Program-made: the position numbers and the translations under genes
Part shown: in pieces, positions 36,201-41,435 of the stretch
How positions within the stretch are numbered: position 1 is the stretch's first letter
How the letters are laid out: each line of letters opens with the position of its first letter
Notes under the pieces: model-generated
The model's input: the letters and a program-made list of their open reading frames with translations, nothing else
What the model was told of the DNA's origin: nothing
The model's database searches: none
Assembly: GCA_019009955.1 (NCBI GenBank)
Contig: CM032231.1
Span: forward strand, 94,414,501 to 94,478,500
Reading direction: 5' to 3'
Length of the DNA stretch: 64,000 nucleotides
Source: Riptortus pedestris
Lineage: Eukaryota; Arthropoda; Insecta; Hemiptera; Alydidae

Positions 36201-36363
36201 ATTTGCAGCTTTCCTCTATTCTCTTTATAATAGGTATGGAGATTCATTTGATATAGATAATTTTTTCCCATTTATAACTTATAGATATGGAAATCTGTAC
36301 TTCAAGCTTTACACAGAGGAACCATCAAGTGAAGCTGTACTTGAAAACTACAGTTTCAATTAA
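2637..36363 (+). CDS. ANKMY1: ANKMY1-like protein (MORN-ankyrin-MYND), about 19 exons
   Basis: Spliced gene. Exons read by eye with GT/AG borders: 2637-2732, 2875-3042, 4320-4517, 8989-9204, 9709-9855, 12048-12254, 13739-13913, 16599-16721, 17878-18051, 22025-22196, 22887-23000, 23754-23882, 25105-25389, 26848-26951, 28021-28203, 29750-29990, 31532-31735, 33469-33616, 35273-36363. Domain order is MORN repeats, a linker, ankyrin repeats interrupted by a basic segment, a MYND zinc finger, and a long charged tail. MORN, then ankyrin, then MYND is the layout of ankyrin-repeat and MYND-domain protein 1, whose function is poorly known. The assembled product is about 1390 residues; the vertebrate protein is about 940, and most of the excess is the tail. 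Phases agree at every junction except 16721 to 17878, where a small exon is missing or one border is wrong. The intron at 13914 is GC-AG. The ATG at 2637 is the first ATG of the open exon; upstream promoter elements were not recognised. An AATAAA lies 11 bp after the stop. Confidence 0.85.
2803..2856. repeat. (TA)n microsatellite in intron 1
   Basis: About 27 TA units within the 142-bp first intron of the ANKMY1-like gene; it fills over a third of that intron. Confidence 0.95.
3550..3760. repeat. Possible TTAA-type element end, unresolved
   Basis: TTAACCCTCCGTTAGTCGCGG at 3550 is strikingly GC-rich within an AT-rich intron, and GGTGCACCGCGAC at about 3740 looks like a distant inverted partner. 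A matching TTAA at the far end was not found, so this is only a candidate decayed element. An antisense open frame here has no recognisable homology. Confidence 0.25.
4527..4917 (-). mobile_element. HINE 3' half, reverse orientation
   Basis: Begins CCGTCACTCAGGGGCTGCGT 10 bp after the exon 3 splice donor and has the internal AAATTCAATGAGTAGCAGTGGGGGTTTAC region. It ends where a forward 5' terminus starts at 4918. Confidence 0.7.
4918..5665 (+). mobile_element. HINE element, forward
   Basis: 5' end CAGCAGATTACCCTTAAGC, conserved core GAGATGACGAAAATGAGGTC, a short TATA tract, GCTCTAGCGGTCGCAATTTTTG, and 3' end GGGAAATCTGCTTAG with GCAGCCCCTGCGTGACGGAC plus a T run. It lies back to back with the preceding reversed half. 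Confidence 0.75.
6430..7409 (-). mobile_element. HINE element, near full length, reverse
   Basis: Starts CTCACGCAGGGTGTGCGTAAAC; the internal repeats carry GGGGGGGAGTC and CTCGGTTAATATTCAAG. The core is reversed (CCGCTAGAGCGGTAAC, (TA)n 7222-7276, CCTCATTTTCGTCATCTCC), and the 5' end is GATTTCCCTTGAGGGAAATC plus TGCTAAAA. It belongs to the subfamily sharing GTAACGCAACACCACCGTG with the copies at 18180 and 58463. Confidence 0.8.
7438..8362 (-). mobile_element. HINE element, near full length, reverse
   Basis: 3' end GCAGGAGCTGCGTAAACTAA, two internal repeats (the first ends GGTTAAACATCGAGTATG, the second GTGAAGTTTAGTAACG), core CCGCTAGAGCGCTAATAG with a short ATATATA in place of a long tract, and 5' end TTTCCCTTAAGGGGAATCTG. 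Only 28 bp separate it from the preceding copy. Confidence 0.8.
8649..8875. mobile_element. Fold-back HINE derivative with two 5' ends
   Basis: A forward 5' end (TTTTTAGCAGATTTCCCTAA) joined through a 62-bp (TA)n tract to a reversed core plus 5' end (GATCGATGGACATTTGAGG to GATTTCCCTTAATGG). The result is a 227-bp inverted-repeat unit with no 3' hairpin. Confidence 0.7.
8989..9855 (+). CDS. ANKMY1: ANKMY1-like exons 4-5: linker before ankyrin repeats
   Basis: Exon 4 (8989-9204) follows TTTTTATAG and encodes QREDIAAAIMSQFNPKL and onward, ending at FMCVD before GTGAGT. Exon 5 (9709-9855) follows CATTCCAG and encodes TEIVKVRPRLKKL to YRRQE, ending at GAG/GTGAAA. Both are phase 0 and keep the MORN-exon frame. 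Exon 5 is highly charged and probably helical. No named domain was recognised; the assignment rests on frame continuity and position between the MORN and ankyrin regions. Confidence 0.7.
9235..9330 (+). repeat. Fragment of the 55.5-56 kb fold-back repeat family
   Basis: GCGTGAAAAGGTAACAAAC and AAAGCTACAAATTGCAGA with CTATGACATGTG match the left arm at about 55613-55675. It lies 30 bp after the exon 4 donor and abuts a SINE. Confidence 0.6.
9332..9495 (-). mobile_element. tRNA-derived SINE
   Basis: The B box reads in reverse as GGAATCGAACC (GGTTCGATTCC on the - strand), within GGCGGGAATCGAACCCGCC. The body matches the family (TCTACAGGTTACCACCC). The head is truncated. Confidence 0.75.
10322..10541 (-). 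mobile_element. tRNA-derived SINE, near full length
   Basis: Tail TTATTTATTATCGTCCACTT, body GACGGGTTATCTACAGGTCAC, degenerate B box in GGAATCAAACCCGCC, and tRNA-like head GACTAACCTGAGCCCC in reverse. It lies in intron 5 of the ANKMY1-like gene. Confidence 0.8.
11340..11394. repeat. (TA)n microsatellite
   Basis: About 27 TA units not embedded in a recognisable HINE core; it borders the GC-richer block at 11395. Confidence 0.9.
11395..11960. repeat. Unclassified GC-richer repeat-like block in intron 5
   Basis: This stretch of about 560 bp is clearly less AT-rich than its surroundings. It has a short inverted repeat (CCCTAGTTTGCC / GGCAAACCTAGGG, about 11398-11450) and purine-rich and TGG-rich tracts. 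The overlapping frames on both strands show no domain. It could be the tail of a retroelement or an unrelated insertion. Confidence 0.35.
12048..13913 (+). CDS. ANKMY1: ANKMY1-like exons 6-7: first ankyrin block
   Basis: Exon 6 (12048-12254) follows TTTATTTTCAG and runs from CVTQFNFADILCNRR to NVDVMDRRGNSMILLAA, an ankyrin-type turn plus first helix. Exon 7 (13739-13913) follows TGTTACAG and continues with DAHDVISVLYEVYCNMNAV and NDEGFNALNHTLTRYLAL, the next ankyrin unit. Exon 7 ends at GAG CCA G followed by GCAAGC, so the donor must be a GC donor. The next exon starts with GT and completes a glycine codon. Without the GC donor the frame runs to a stop at 13958. Confidence 0.75.
12255..13738. 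other. Intron 6 of the ANKMY1-like gene, nothing recognised
   Basis: AT-rich sequence with an A run at about 13372-13387. No repeat family from this window and no coding exon was identified. Confidence 0.4.
14315..15638 (+). mobile_element. Mariner-family transposon, nearly intact (1324 bp)
   Basis: Bounded by 31-bp terminal inverted repeats at 14315-14345 and 15608-15638, beginning CGAGGGTC and ending GTTCCGTTTT, with one mismatch (A/G at the ninth base). Each end is flanked by TA, the target duplication of the Tc1/mariner superfamily. It sits inside a long (TA)n tract belonging to a HINE element whose two halves lie on either side. The near-identical repeats suggest a young insertion. Confidence 0.93.
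14523..15548 (+). CDS. Mariner transposase, DD34D, apparently lacking its start codon
   Basis: 341 uninterrupted codons ending TAA. The N-terminal helix-turn-helix DNA-binding region includes SMVRRWVREFKAGR. A linker carries WVPRELTPEHKEQR, the mariner WVPHEL-type motif. The catalytic domain has TGDETWVSHYSPE (D about 150), HQDNARPHVA (D about 244) and YSPDLAPLDYHLF (D about 279). The last two aspartates are 34 residues apart, the mariner signature, so the triad is complete. The frame opens with GTG directly after TGA (14520). An upstream in-frame ATG (14457) is cut off by TGA at 14505 and 14520. The first internal ATG (14607, MSESMVRRW) would remove about 28 residues of the first helix-turn-helix. 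The copy may therefore be defective by an initiation loss only, possibly a single A-to-G change at 14523 (inference). Confidence 0.9.
   Translation: MIQFLYAQGFKSVQIHKQLISVYGEGIMSESMVRRWVREFKAGRHSLEDESGRGRPSVVTDEIVAEIDNAIRKDRRSTLDELHLSFPDISRSLIHEIVSEKLDFRKVSARWVPRELTPEHKEQRVTAAREFLDRYRTDGDVFMKSIVTGDETWVSHYSPENKRQSMQWKHPTSPSAKKFKVVKSTRKIMASVFWDKKGILLIDFLPQSETINANRYCETLKKLRRAIQNKRRGMLTSGVCLHQDNARPHVARSTAQLLDEFGWDVLTHPPYSPDLAPLDYHLFTKMKAELAGERFTSDEEVKEAVTKWTKEVAASFYEERISKFISRYTKCIDVAGDYVEK
16599..18051 (+). CDS. ANKMY1: ANKMY1-like exons 8-9: Ser/Lys-rich insert, join unresolved
   Basis: Exon 8 (16599-16721) follows TTTAAAACAG and encodes KENAGWLDECIRNLPSNL and a Ser/Pro-rich stretch; its only usable donor is the weak G/GTTTAT. 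Exon 9 (17878-18051) follows CAACCTTAG and is open for about 57 codons of Lys/Ser-rich sequence ending at AA/GTGAGA. Its 3' phase fits exon 10 exactly. The junction between exons 8 and 9 is off by one base. A short extra exon between them, with length 1 modulo 3, would fix this; 17176 onward (after ATATCGCAG) was examined but does not give the needed phase. Low-complexity basic sequence makes the calls less certain. Confidence 0.5.
17343..17380. repeat. (TA)n microsatellite
   Basis: A TA run of about 19 units between ANKMY1-like exons 8 and 9, without HINE flanks. Confidence 0.9.
17539..17752 (+). mobile_element. tRNA-derived SINE
   Basis: Head GGGTGGCTCAGTTTATTCATGA, TTGGCCTTAATCTCACATCG, decayed B box AAGTTCGTTCC, body AGTCCCACCCAGGAGAG and AAAGTGGGTGCTAATATATA. 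It lies 125 bp before exon 9. Confidence 0.75.
18180..19192 (+). mobile_element. HINE element, full length, forward
   Basis: One of the most complete copies. 5' end AACAGATTTCCCTTAGGGG, core GAGATGACGAAAATGAGGTC, compound (TA)n(TG)n(TA)n tract 18328-18391, CTCTAGTGGTCGCAATTATT, internal repeats with CAAACCCCCACTTCTACTC, GTGGTTGTG-type subfamily region (GGTGTTGTGTTAGCAATTTG), 3' end GAGGGAAATCTGCTTAG, GCAGCCCCTGC hairpin and GACGGACTTTTTT. Confidence 0.85.
19808..20220. mobile_element. Fold-back MITE with arms of about 150 bp
   Basis: The left arm (about 19808-19975, with GAGTACAGTTGGCATTGTGC, ATGAGTTAGTTGTCC and AGGTTTTATACAT) is matched in reverse by the right arm (about 20063-20220: ATGTATAAAACC, GGACAACTAACTCAGTAC, CCAGCTGTACTC). 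The spacer is about 90 bp. A solo arm of the same family occurs near 41320. Confidence 0.75.
20400..21030 (-). pseudogene. Non-LTR retrotransposon reverse transcriptase remnant
   Basis: Read on the - strand: GIPGEYQSGFKPRRSVTDYK (reverse transcriptase fingers) near 20960-20900, and MPLEDTFSKVKIGVGISDA followed by FNAASGLRQGDPLSAILFN near 20555-20425. GLRQGDPLS is the diagnostic motif just before the palm. The catalytic YADD box was not found; stops and frameshifts break the frame. It is a dead LINE fragment in intron 9 of the ANKMY1-like gene. Confidence 0.75.
21066..21623 (+). mobile_element. HINE element, internally shortened, forward
   Basis: 5' end TTTTAGCACATTTCCCTTAA, core with (TA)n(GA)n tract 21194-21250, one internal repeat, and 3' end CTGCTTAGTTATTCGCAGCCCCTGC. 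The usual GGGAAAT before CTGCTTAG is lost. Confidence 0.75.
22025..26951 (+). CDS. ANKMY1: ANKMY1-like exons 10-14: main ankyrin repeat domain
   Basis: Five exons in continuous frame. Exon 10 (22025-22196) shows IEETIRLLLDLGVDVNAS and IVEKLLMKGVDPNKKLD. Exon 11 (22887-23000) shows GFLTPLHVLVLAKP and IAELLLEYNANPHIRTN. Exon 12 (23754-23882) shows LWKFLKDYGVKLDSQNGMNP then LHAF. Exon 13 (25105-25389) shows YGLTPLGLAIAKGNLNILSL. Exon 14 (26848-26951) shows LELLLQFGADPLEPN. The (T/N)PLH and LL-x-x-GA-(D/N)-(P/V)-N signatures are classic ankyrin features, and the stack would form a protein-binding solenoid. All acceptors and donors are good GT-AG sites. Confidence 0.85.
23914..24492 (-). mobile_element. 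HINE element, reverse
   Basis: Starts AAAAAAAGTCTGTCAAGCATGGGC 31 bp after the exon 12 donor. Reversed core ATCTCATTTTCGTCTTCTCC with only a short ATATA; 5' end decayed (GATTTTACTTTTGGGAAAAC). Confidence 0.75.
24800..25056 (+). mobile_element. HINE 3' fragment
   Basis: TCAACCCCCACTCCTACTC, then CACGTGCGAAATCTGCTTAG and a decayed hairpin (CACAGAACCAGCAG). It ends 47 bp before the exon 13 acceptor. Confidence 0.65.
25462..25719 (-). mobile_element. tRNA-derived SINE, rearranged
   Basis: Tail and body in reverse (TTATCTACAGATTACCACC), then a forward piece (AATTCCAATTAGCCTTAGTTGC) and a reversed head (AGGTTTACTAAGTGAG, GGCTAATCTGAGCCC). It looks like a chimera or internally inverted copy. Confidence 0.6.
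25796..26017 (+). mobile_element. HINE 3' fragment
   Basis: ATTATTCGAGATATTTGCATT, AACCCCCACTCATACTAATG, then GGGGGAAATCTGCTTAATTA and GCAGCCCCTGC. Confidence 0.65.
26225..26540 (+). pseudogene. LINE C-terminal region remnant
   Basis: On the + strand the frame reads YWDEAIITGYTLHHNNLDIL then IIDKTIKVANIVANAVPND and EIIEKSYAIKENNK. This resembles the W-D-x-x-I-x-T-D-R / H-N-x-P-D-I-x-x-x-D-K / I-D-x-A-x-P segment found after the reverse transcriptase in many insect non-LTR elements. Upstream, LADKFSMIRQKGCTL may be a frameshifted continuation. It is short and broken. Confidence 0.5.
27000..28000. other. Intron 14 of the ANKMY1-like gene, no clear feature
   Basis: Between the exon 14 donor and exon 15 acceptor I see a short CA-rich patch (27088-27110) and otherwise unassigned sequence. 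Confidence 0.4.
28021..31735 (+). CDS. ANKMY1: ANKMY1-like exons 15-17: region between ankyrin and MYND
   Basis: Exon 15 (28021-28203) encodes SGVPNSTISSQKSRKGGH then a helical KKKVERFIQGKLVRNILL. Exon 16 (29750-29990) encodes GDWVTYEEMPDLIRKNLR and onward. Exon 17 (31532-31735) encodes an acidic stretch (NEDYVLEEENLDEENWEYN) and then VHNYCRRISPEMDTN leading into the MYND exon. Two acceptors (31532 or 31574) and two donors (after 31684 or after 31735) all keep frame, so exon 17 may be alternatively spliced. No known domain was recognised besides conservation of position. Confidence 0.7.
29494..29724 (+). mobile_element. tRNA-derived SINE with perfect target duplication
   Basis: SINE body 29509-29709 flanked by ATAAAACGTTAATTT at 29494-29508 and 29710-29724. 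Head GGGGGCTCAGGTTGGCCGTGG, B box GGTTCGATTCC, body AAAAGGGTGGTAACCTGTAG, tail AAATAAATAAATAAC. The exact 15-bp duplication demonstrates retrotransposition. The copy ends 26 bp before the acceptor of exon 16. Confidence 0.92.
30858..31165. mobile_element. TTAA-flanked short inverted-repeat element (308 bp)
   Basis: Left end AACTTTCACTGCCAC after TTAA (30854-30857); right end GTGGCAGTGAAAGTG before TTAA (31166-31169). The 15-bp ends match in 14 positions. An internal inverted repeat (CTCTGTAGCATCTACGGAGC about 31090; GCTTCCGTATATGCTACAGAG about 31130) can also fold. TTAA at both borders suggests a piggyBac-type MITE. It lies in an intron of the ANKMY1-like gene. Confidence 0.7.
31736..33468. 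other. Intron 17 of the ANKMY1-like gene, nothing recognised
   Basis: AT-rich and without matches to the HINE, SINE or other families of the window. No exon-like open frame joins the flanking phases. Confidence 0.4.
33469..33616 (+). CDS. ANKMY1: ANKMY1-like exon 18: MYND zinc finger
   Basis: After a long polypyrimidine tract and TTTTAG, the exon encodes YKVCYECLKRSPDNSLCPKC, then QLVYFCSEECNYND and HKSKHKCKLG. The spaced C-x2-C, C-x2-C, C-x3-C and final H-x3-H-x-C pattern is the eight-ligand MYND zinc finger, a protein-interaction module. All ligands look present. The exon ends with one base of a Gly/Val codon (G/GTATAT), matching the two-base start of the last exon. Confidence 0.88.
34323..35186 (-). 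mobile_element. HINE element, reverse
   Basis: 3' end AAAAAGTTTGTCATGCAGG with GCTGTGTAAACTAAGCAG, two internal repeats (GGTTCACTACTGAAGGCTG), core TGCTAGAGCAGTTAATTA, short ATATATG, and 5' end GATTTCCCTTAAG (hairpin half missing). It contains the TTAA palindrome at 34595. Confidence 0.8.
34595..34644. repeat. TTAA-bounded 14-bp perfect palindrome
   Basis: TTAACCCTTTAATT and AATTAAAGGGTTAA flank a 22-bp loop. The structure may be a tiny remnant of a TTAA-targeting element inserted in a HINE copy, or just a hairpin. No TIR family relation to the two larger TTAA elements is clear, except the CCCTT start shared with the copy at 998. Confidence 0.45.
35273..36363 (+). CDS. ANKMY1: ANKMY1-like last exon: 362-residue charged C-terminal tail
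   Basis: Acceptor TTTAATTTCAG at 35272; open to TAA at 36361. It begins just after the MYND finger with CGLNEDEYFMYGATP, then has four tandem 11-12 residue units of the form GHE-(I/T)-EE-R/K-S-RRK (about 35455-35590). A very basic Lys/Arg/Ser segment follows, and then a more globular C-terminus ending around FKLYTEEPSSEAV. The antisense open frames here are shadows. I know of no comparable tail in vertebrate ANKMY1, so this is probably a lineage-specific extension. The poly(A) signal AATAAA is at 36374. Confidence 0.8.
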
Positions 36364-36373
36364 ACATTATCTT

Positions 36374-36379
36374 AATAAA
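36374..36379 (+). terminator. Poly(A) signal of the ANKMY1-like gene
   Basis: Canonical AATAAA 11 bp after the TAA stop, followed by a T/G-rich stretch (TGTTGTTGAAG and TGTTTTATATA), the expected arrangement for 3'-end cleavage. Confidence 0.6.
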
Positions 36380-36419
36380 ATGTTGTTGAAGTTATGAAAT
36401 GTTTTATATAAAACTTGCT

Positions 36420-37500
36420 GTCGTAGACGTAATCATAGTCGCTCCTCATTCACAATTCCATGCAGTCAATATCCAAGCATTTCCTTTTTTTTTTTAGTCA
36501 TTTGAGAGCTTCTTTCTAAACTGTCAGTTCTCTTTTGTTTAATTAAATGCTTTTTGAGAAACCTCATACCTTTCTTTAGATTTCTTGTCTAGTTTCGCTT
36601 AGTCTGGGGATCTTTCTTCAATAGCTTTGCAGCATTCCTCCATGAATCATATTTTTGAGCTGACTTCTTTCTTATTCTCTAATCACTTACATCATTCTAT
36701 TGCTGTCCAGTGCTTGTCCATCGGTGAACTATCTATCAATTATCTCAGATCTCTTGGCCAATTCTATTTTAGACTATTTTTGATTTGCAGGCTCTTATAA
36801 CTTTTGAACATACCATCTTACTCTGTCTTGTAAATCCTCTTCGGCCATTCTGTTGAATTTAATTTTTAAAAGGAATAAATGAGTCACAATAGACTTCACC
36901 TAAAGTGTCTTAACATCTTATTCAGAGCTTTGGTGTCTTTTTCTTTCTCCTGTACCTAGGCTACTCAAACTATTTATGGAGGCCATTTCATAGAAATGGT
37001 AAAGTACTACTAACCTCGTAAATTCTTAGCAGTAGCAAAGACTATACAGCTTATTCCATTATTACTGAATGCTCCTATTGGCCAGAACAGAAGCTTCTTC
37101 CCAATCTTAACATTGGGAGTCATCACAAACTCTTTCCAGTTATAGAAGTCATCTGTAAGTTCCTCCCTTTTGCACCCTTCATAGGTAGCATTTACATTTA
37201 TATGTTAAACAATTGACTACATTCGGGTTTAAAACTAAGACAGACAGAGAGACGTCCAAGTCTCTGCATCTTATAGTTCTTCCTAATTTAATTCATTCCT
37301 TCTGATGTACTAAGCAATAGTTATTAGTGTTTACACTATTCCTATACACTCATTCTGGCCACTACTCATCCTGAAGGGCTCTCATTTCAACATTGTACTT
37401 CTTGATTCATTTACCACCATTTGGTCAACTACTGATTTGTAAGAGCTCCAAAATTCCACAAGGCAAATTGAAGTCCTTTATAGAAAGCTATATTCGTCAC
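36420..37500 (-). pseudogene. LINE endonuclease and linker remnant
   Basis: Read on the - strand: near 37120-37020, NVKIGKKLLFWPIGAFSNNG then ISCIVFATAKNL. This resembles the SNDNGxRLxSFATAKNLVVxST block of apurinic-type LINE endonucleases. Near 37420, IKKYNVEMRALQDE resembles KYKxDIxALQE at the start of the same domain. Near 36650-36500, EECCKAIEERSPD and KERYEVSQKAF fit the linker before reverse transcriptase. Multiple stops and frameshifts show it is long dead. It fills the region just after the ANKMY1-like 3' end. Confidence 0.6.
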
Positions 37501-38144
37501 CTTATTTAGACAACCTCATACGAGGGGTTATTGGTTTTGTAATGAAGCATTCTTCACCCTCACCCCTCTAACAAAATTCATGCCTTATGGGAAAATCAAA
37601 TACTAAATTATTGTAACATAAAAACTCTAAAAAAATAACTTGTGAGCAGAGTTCAGTTTATCGAAAAAAAGTTCCCACTGATGAATAGACATCAGCAAAT
37701 ATTTAAATTTGTCTTTATGACATTTACATTCTTTCAATGAGCCCAATAATCCAACAGCATTATAAAGATGCTTCACCCAGCTAAACGTAAGTCCAATAGA
37801 ATGAGGCAGTCAATTTTGGTGAAATATAAATTTGGTAATTCTAAAACTGTTTCGCCACTATTTCAAAATTTCTCAGGATCTACAGATGAACAAAAAAATA
37901 AATTTTGAAAGGTGTAATACCAATTTGAAAAACTTTCTTATACATTAGAACCATATTATTTAAAAAATAAATGGAACTCTTACATTTCCACAGTTTAACT
38001 TCAAAAGTGATAATCATACAGAAGATACAATTAAAAACGTAGGATAAATAAACAATTTAACAAAATATTTTAAAACTTTTATTTATAAATGTATAACAAA
38101 TATGGCAGTGTAAACAATAAAAGAGAACATAAGTGAATATACGC

Positions 38145-38278
38145 TATTTATTAACGTCCACTTTATAATAGGCTAATCAGGACGGGTTGTGTATAGGTTA
38201 CCAACCTTCTTAAGCACAGTGAGACTAAGGTTTTATTTAATAAGTTTGTTACTAAATAACTACCTATTTCCCATGTGG
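38145..38278 (-). mobile_element. tRNA-derived SINE, truncated, next to (TA)n
   Basis: CTATTTATTAACGTCCACTT and CAGGACGGGTTGTGTATAGG match the family. The head is replaced by a (TA)n tract at 38284-38333. Confidence 0.7.

Positions 38279-38283
<5 letters not shown>

Positions 38284-38333
<50 letters not shown>
38284..38333. repeat. (TA)n microsatellite
   Basis: About 25 TA units directly after a truncated SINE. Confidence 0.95.
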
Positions 38334-38337
<4 letters not shown>

Positions 38338-38598
38338 TACTTCAATAAAAAATAAACAAGTAATACTTTACCATTTAAGTAAGAGACAGTCATAGTAACT
38401 GAAAACATTTGTATTTATAACATTGCTAATTTTTAACAAGACTTCATTTGGTGTATTTTGTCTACTGTATTTAGTTGTGTATTGTTGAACTTTTTCTAAC
38501 AGTTTTACGGCATAAAAGCATGATTAGCCTAAGAAAGGAAATAAATATGAAGCAAAATGCTTATATTTTACAAAGAAGAAAAAGAAACGAGCCTTCCT

Positions 38599-38676
38599 TC
38601 TACAAACAATATATTTAAAAGCTGAACCCTTTGTGAGAACAATTGCTCTGTTGCTTTTAAATATATTGTTTGTAGA
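38599..38676. repeat. 24-bp perfect inverted repeat
   Basis: TCTACAAACAATATATTTAA continuing to AAGC (38599-38622) pairs perfectly with 38653-38676 across a 30-bp loop; the outer bases GCCTT/AAGGC extend pairing imperfectly. It sits in the spacer between the convergent genes. Confidence 0.8.
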
Positions 38677-38999
38677 AAAAAGGCCATGTTTCTATTACTT
38701 CTGAATATATGCCTTCCAAGGTCCAGAACTTTTCTCTAAAAAATAAATTTGACAAAGAGTTATTTCATTTTATGTGTACGTTTAATCTTTGTAGAATAGG
38801 TAAACACATTATTTGTTCAGCTGTACCAGACCAACTCACAAATCTAAAGCTCTGACATTTTTTTTTTCTATAACACTTAATCAAAATTATAAAGCAGCTT
38901 AAATTAAACCATCACAAGTAATTACATCATCAATAACTCTCTTAACAATAATCAGTAAACTTTTGGGTATACAGGAAATACGCCAAATGATTACATACA

Positions 39000-41290
39000 A
39001 AAAAATTAACAATATCTTACATATACTTTTTGCAGTAGTTGCAATGTACTTGATGAGGATTAAAACATTCACTAGAGCATATTCACAACAACAACCAATT
39101 TGAGCAAATGACAGAACTATCCAATGATTCTTTTATGAATAGGAACAATGAATCAGAGTATAAAGCTTAAAGTAACTTATTTGATTCGTTACATGATTAA
39201 GGAGGGAGGTTCTTATCAGGAACATTTAAAAGAAAGTAATAGTTTTTACTTTTTTTTCCTCAGTTACCATGAAACTGAAAAATCAATACTGTTCTTATCT
39301 TACATGGAAAGAAGCCATAACAAGAACCTTAAAGTTCTTTCACTATTTTGTATGTGAACTAATTAAGCTCATTGACTAACAAACATACGAATAAAGTCAT
39401 TTTTTGTATACCTTTCCGGGTTGCAGATGAATCATATATGATGCGAGGGTTGTAAACAAAATGGAGAGTTTACAATTAGTAATAGTCAACAGTTTTTAGC
39501 GATTCTGGTTTACTCAGCTTGTAAATAAACAAAGACTAAACAGAATATATTAGCAGTGTGAATATGAAAATTCATTCAATACACATTAGAATTTAATTAA
39601 AGAAAAATAATATCTCAAGTAAAAGTAAACATGCAAACACTTTCATAAATGTATAAATTACATAAAGCAGGCAAGTTTTTAAGCTACTTTGAGATCAAGA
39701 TTTTAATGTTATCTCCCAATTATAATAATTGCAGGAAGAACTTTAAACAGTAACTTTTAATAAAATAGCAGTGATCCAACTATATATATGTGGGCCTGTA
39801 GCTATTCATAAGTAAAATACACGTATTGATATTTAGGTATAAAATTTTTGATTAAACAATATTTCACTCAAAATGAGCATGCTCATACCACATTTTCTTT
39901 TTCTACCTCATAAATACAACATATGAAGCATGACACTGAAAAAAATACAATATTAGAACAACCCAAACATAAACATCACATGAAAAATCAATTAAGAAAG
40001 TGAAATAAAAAGTTAATCTAGTAAAAAGTAATAGATACAGTAAATATATTTCTATAGGAACATCTATGAACTTTTTCCAGACATTGATATAAATGAGGAC
40101 ATCAAAATCAAATCATTATTAACTAGATTTTAGAATAAAAATACATAATTTATTAAATTACAGTATTTTAAAATGATTATGATGAGTAATTACTCATTTA
40201 TAAATTAAAAAATTGAGAATCTTATAGATTAATATTACCCGTATAAATAAAAATTATTCAAACAATTAAATTTTGATTTCACCTCAAATAATTAAAGAAA
40301 GCTCAATACTAAAAACATATTAACTCTATAAACATATAAAGATGGTTGACAAACTTATGGCAACATTATTCTTAGCAAATTTTCAATGACAAATTTGTGT
40401 TCAAACCGAAAATAGCTTCTTGCCACAAAGCACTCAGGATTCTATCACTATAAATTTAATTCTGCTTTAAATTGAATATCAACACAAATTTAATATTACA
40501 AAATTCTTACATTACAAAATATAAAAATTAGATTGAACTATCAAAGAAATAAATAAAAGTCTTGTATCACAGCACTTTATAGAGTATGTATGTGTTGTAG
40601 AGAGCTGTAATCTAATAACACTTTAAAATATAAATCATTTACCACTTATAATCAAACATAATACTAAGAAGGAGAAGCAACAACAAATGAAAATTAATAG
40701 AATACCCTAAAAATAGTAAAGTAAATGAAAACAAGTCTAAAACATTTTCTCTTTTACGTGTGTACATGAGTACAAAGCTATTTAATATACATCATTTATC
40801 TAAAATACTTAAGGTGCAGGTACAATAGTTGCAAGAAAATATAATTTTAATCGAACTTGCAATGTATAATAATTAGAAAAAATCAAAATAAACACTAATT
40901 ATTAATATTTTTTACTATTAAACTATTTTAATAGTAAATAGTTTTTTAAAAAATGATTCTAATTGTAAACACTAGTCAAAAAATTAGTTTAAATACTTGG
41001 AGCAGCTATTATTTAATAAATTAGAAATGTTTAGAATGAGAAATTGAATATCCCTGTGAGAATTTGATTTTTATACTTAAAACAAAAATTAATAAGAACA
41101 TCATGAGTAATATAAAGAGATTACAAAGTCGTCTGATTCCTTCAAAGCAATTATTATAATTTTAAGTGGTAGGCAGAAATACAGATCCATTGTCTTCAAA
41201 GTGTTTAAGTATGGTTGGTCTTAAAGTAGAGCATTAAACAGTACTATGATTAAAAACTGAATATTCCAAGATATTGATTGTATTCCAACC
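39000..41290. other. Very AT-rich spacer between convergent genes
   Basis: Extremely AT-rich with no repeat family, RNA gene or exon that I can identify. The small open frame near 39148-39357 lacks recognisable similarity. Confidence 0.4.
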
Positions 41291-41299
41291 AGTCTAGGA

Positions 41300-41435
41300 C
41301 CGAAAGGATTCTGATGTCCAATCTGTTGGTAGATGGCATCACTACTGGCTGATTATTGAATACACACGACAAGCAATTTTGATGCAATGGCACTTTTAGT
41401 TCTGATGAATATTATAAGGAATAATGGCTATTGCA
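41300..41435 (+). repeat. Solo arm of the fold-back MITE family
   Basis: CTGTTGGTAGATGGCATCAC, ACTGGCTGATTATTGAATAC and TTTTGATGCAATGGCAC match the left arm at 19808-19920. No inverted partner follows. Confidence 0.6.
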
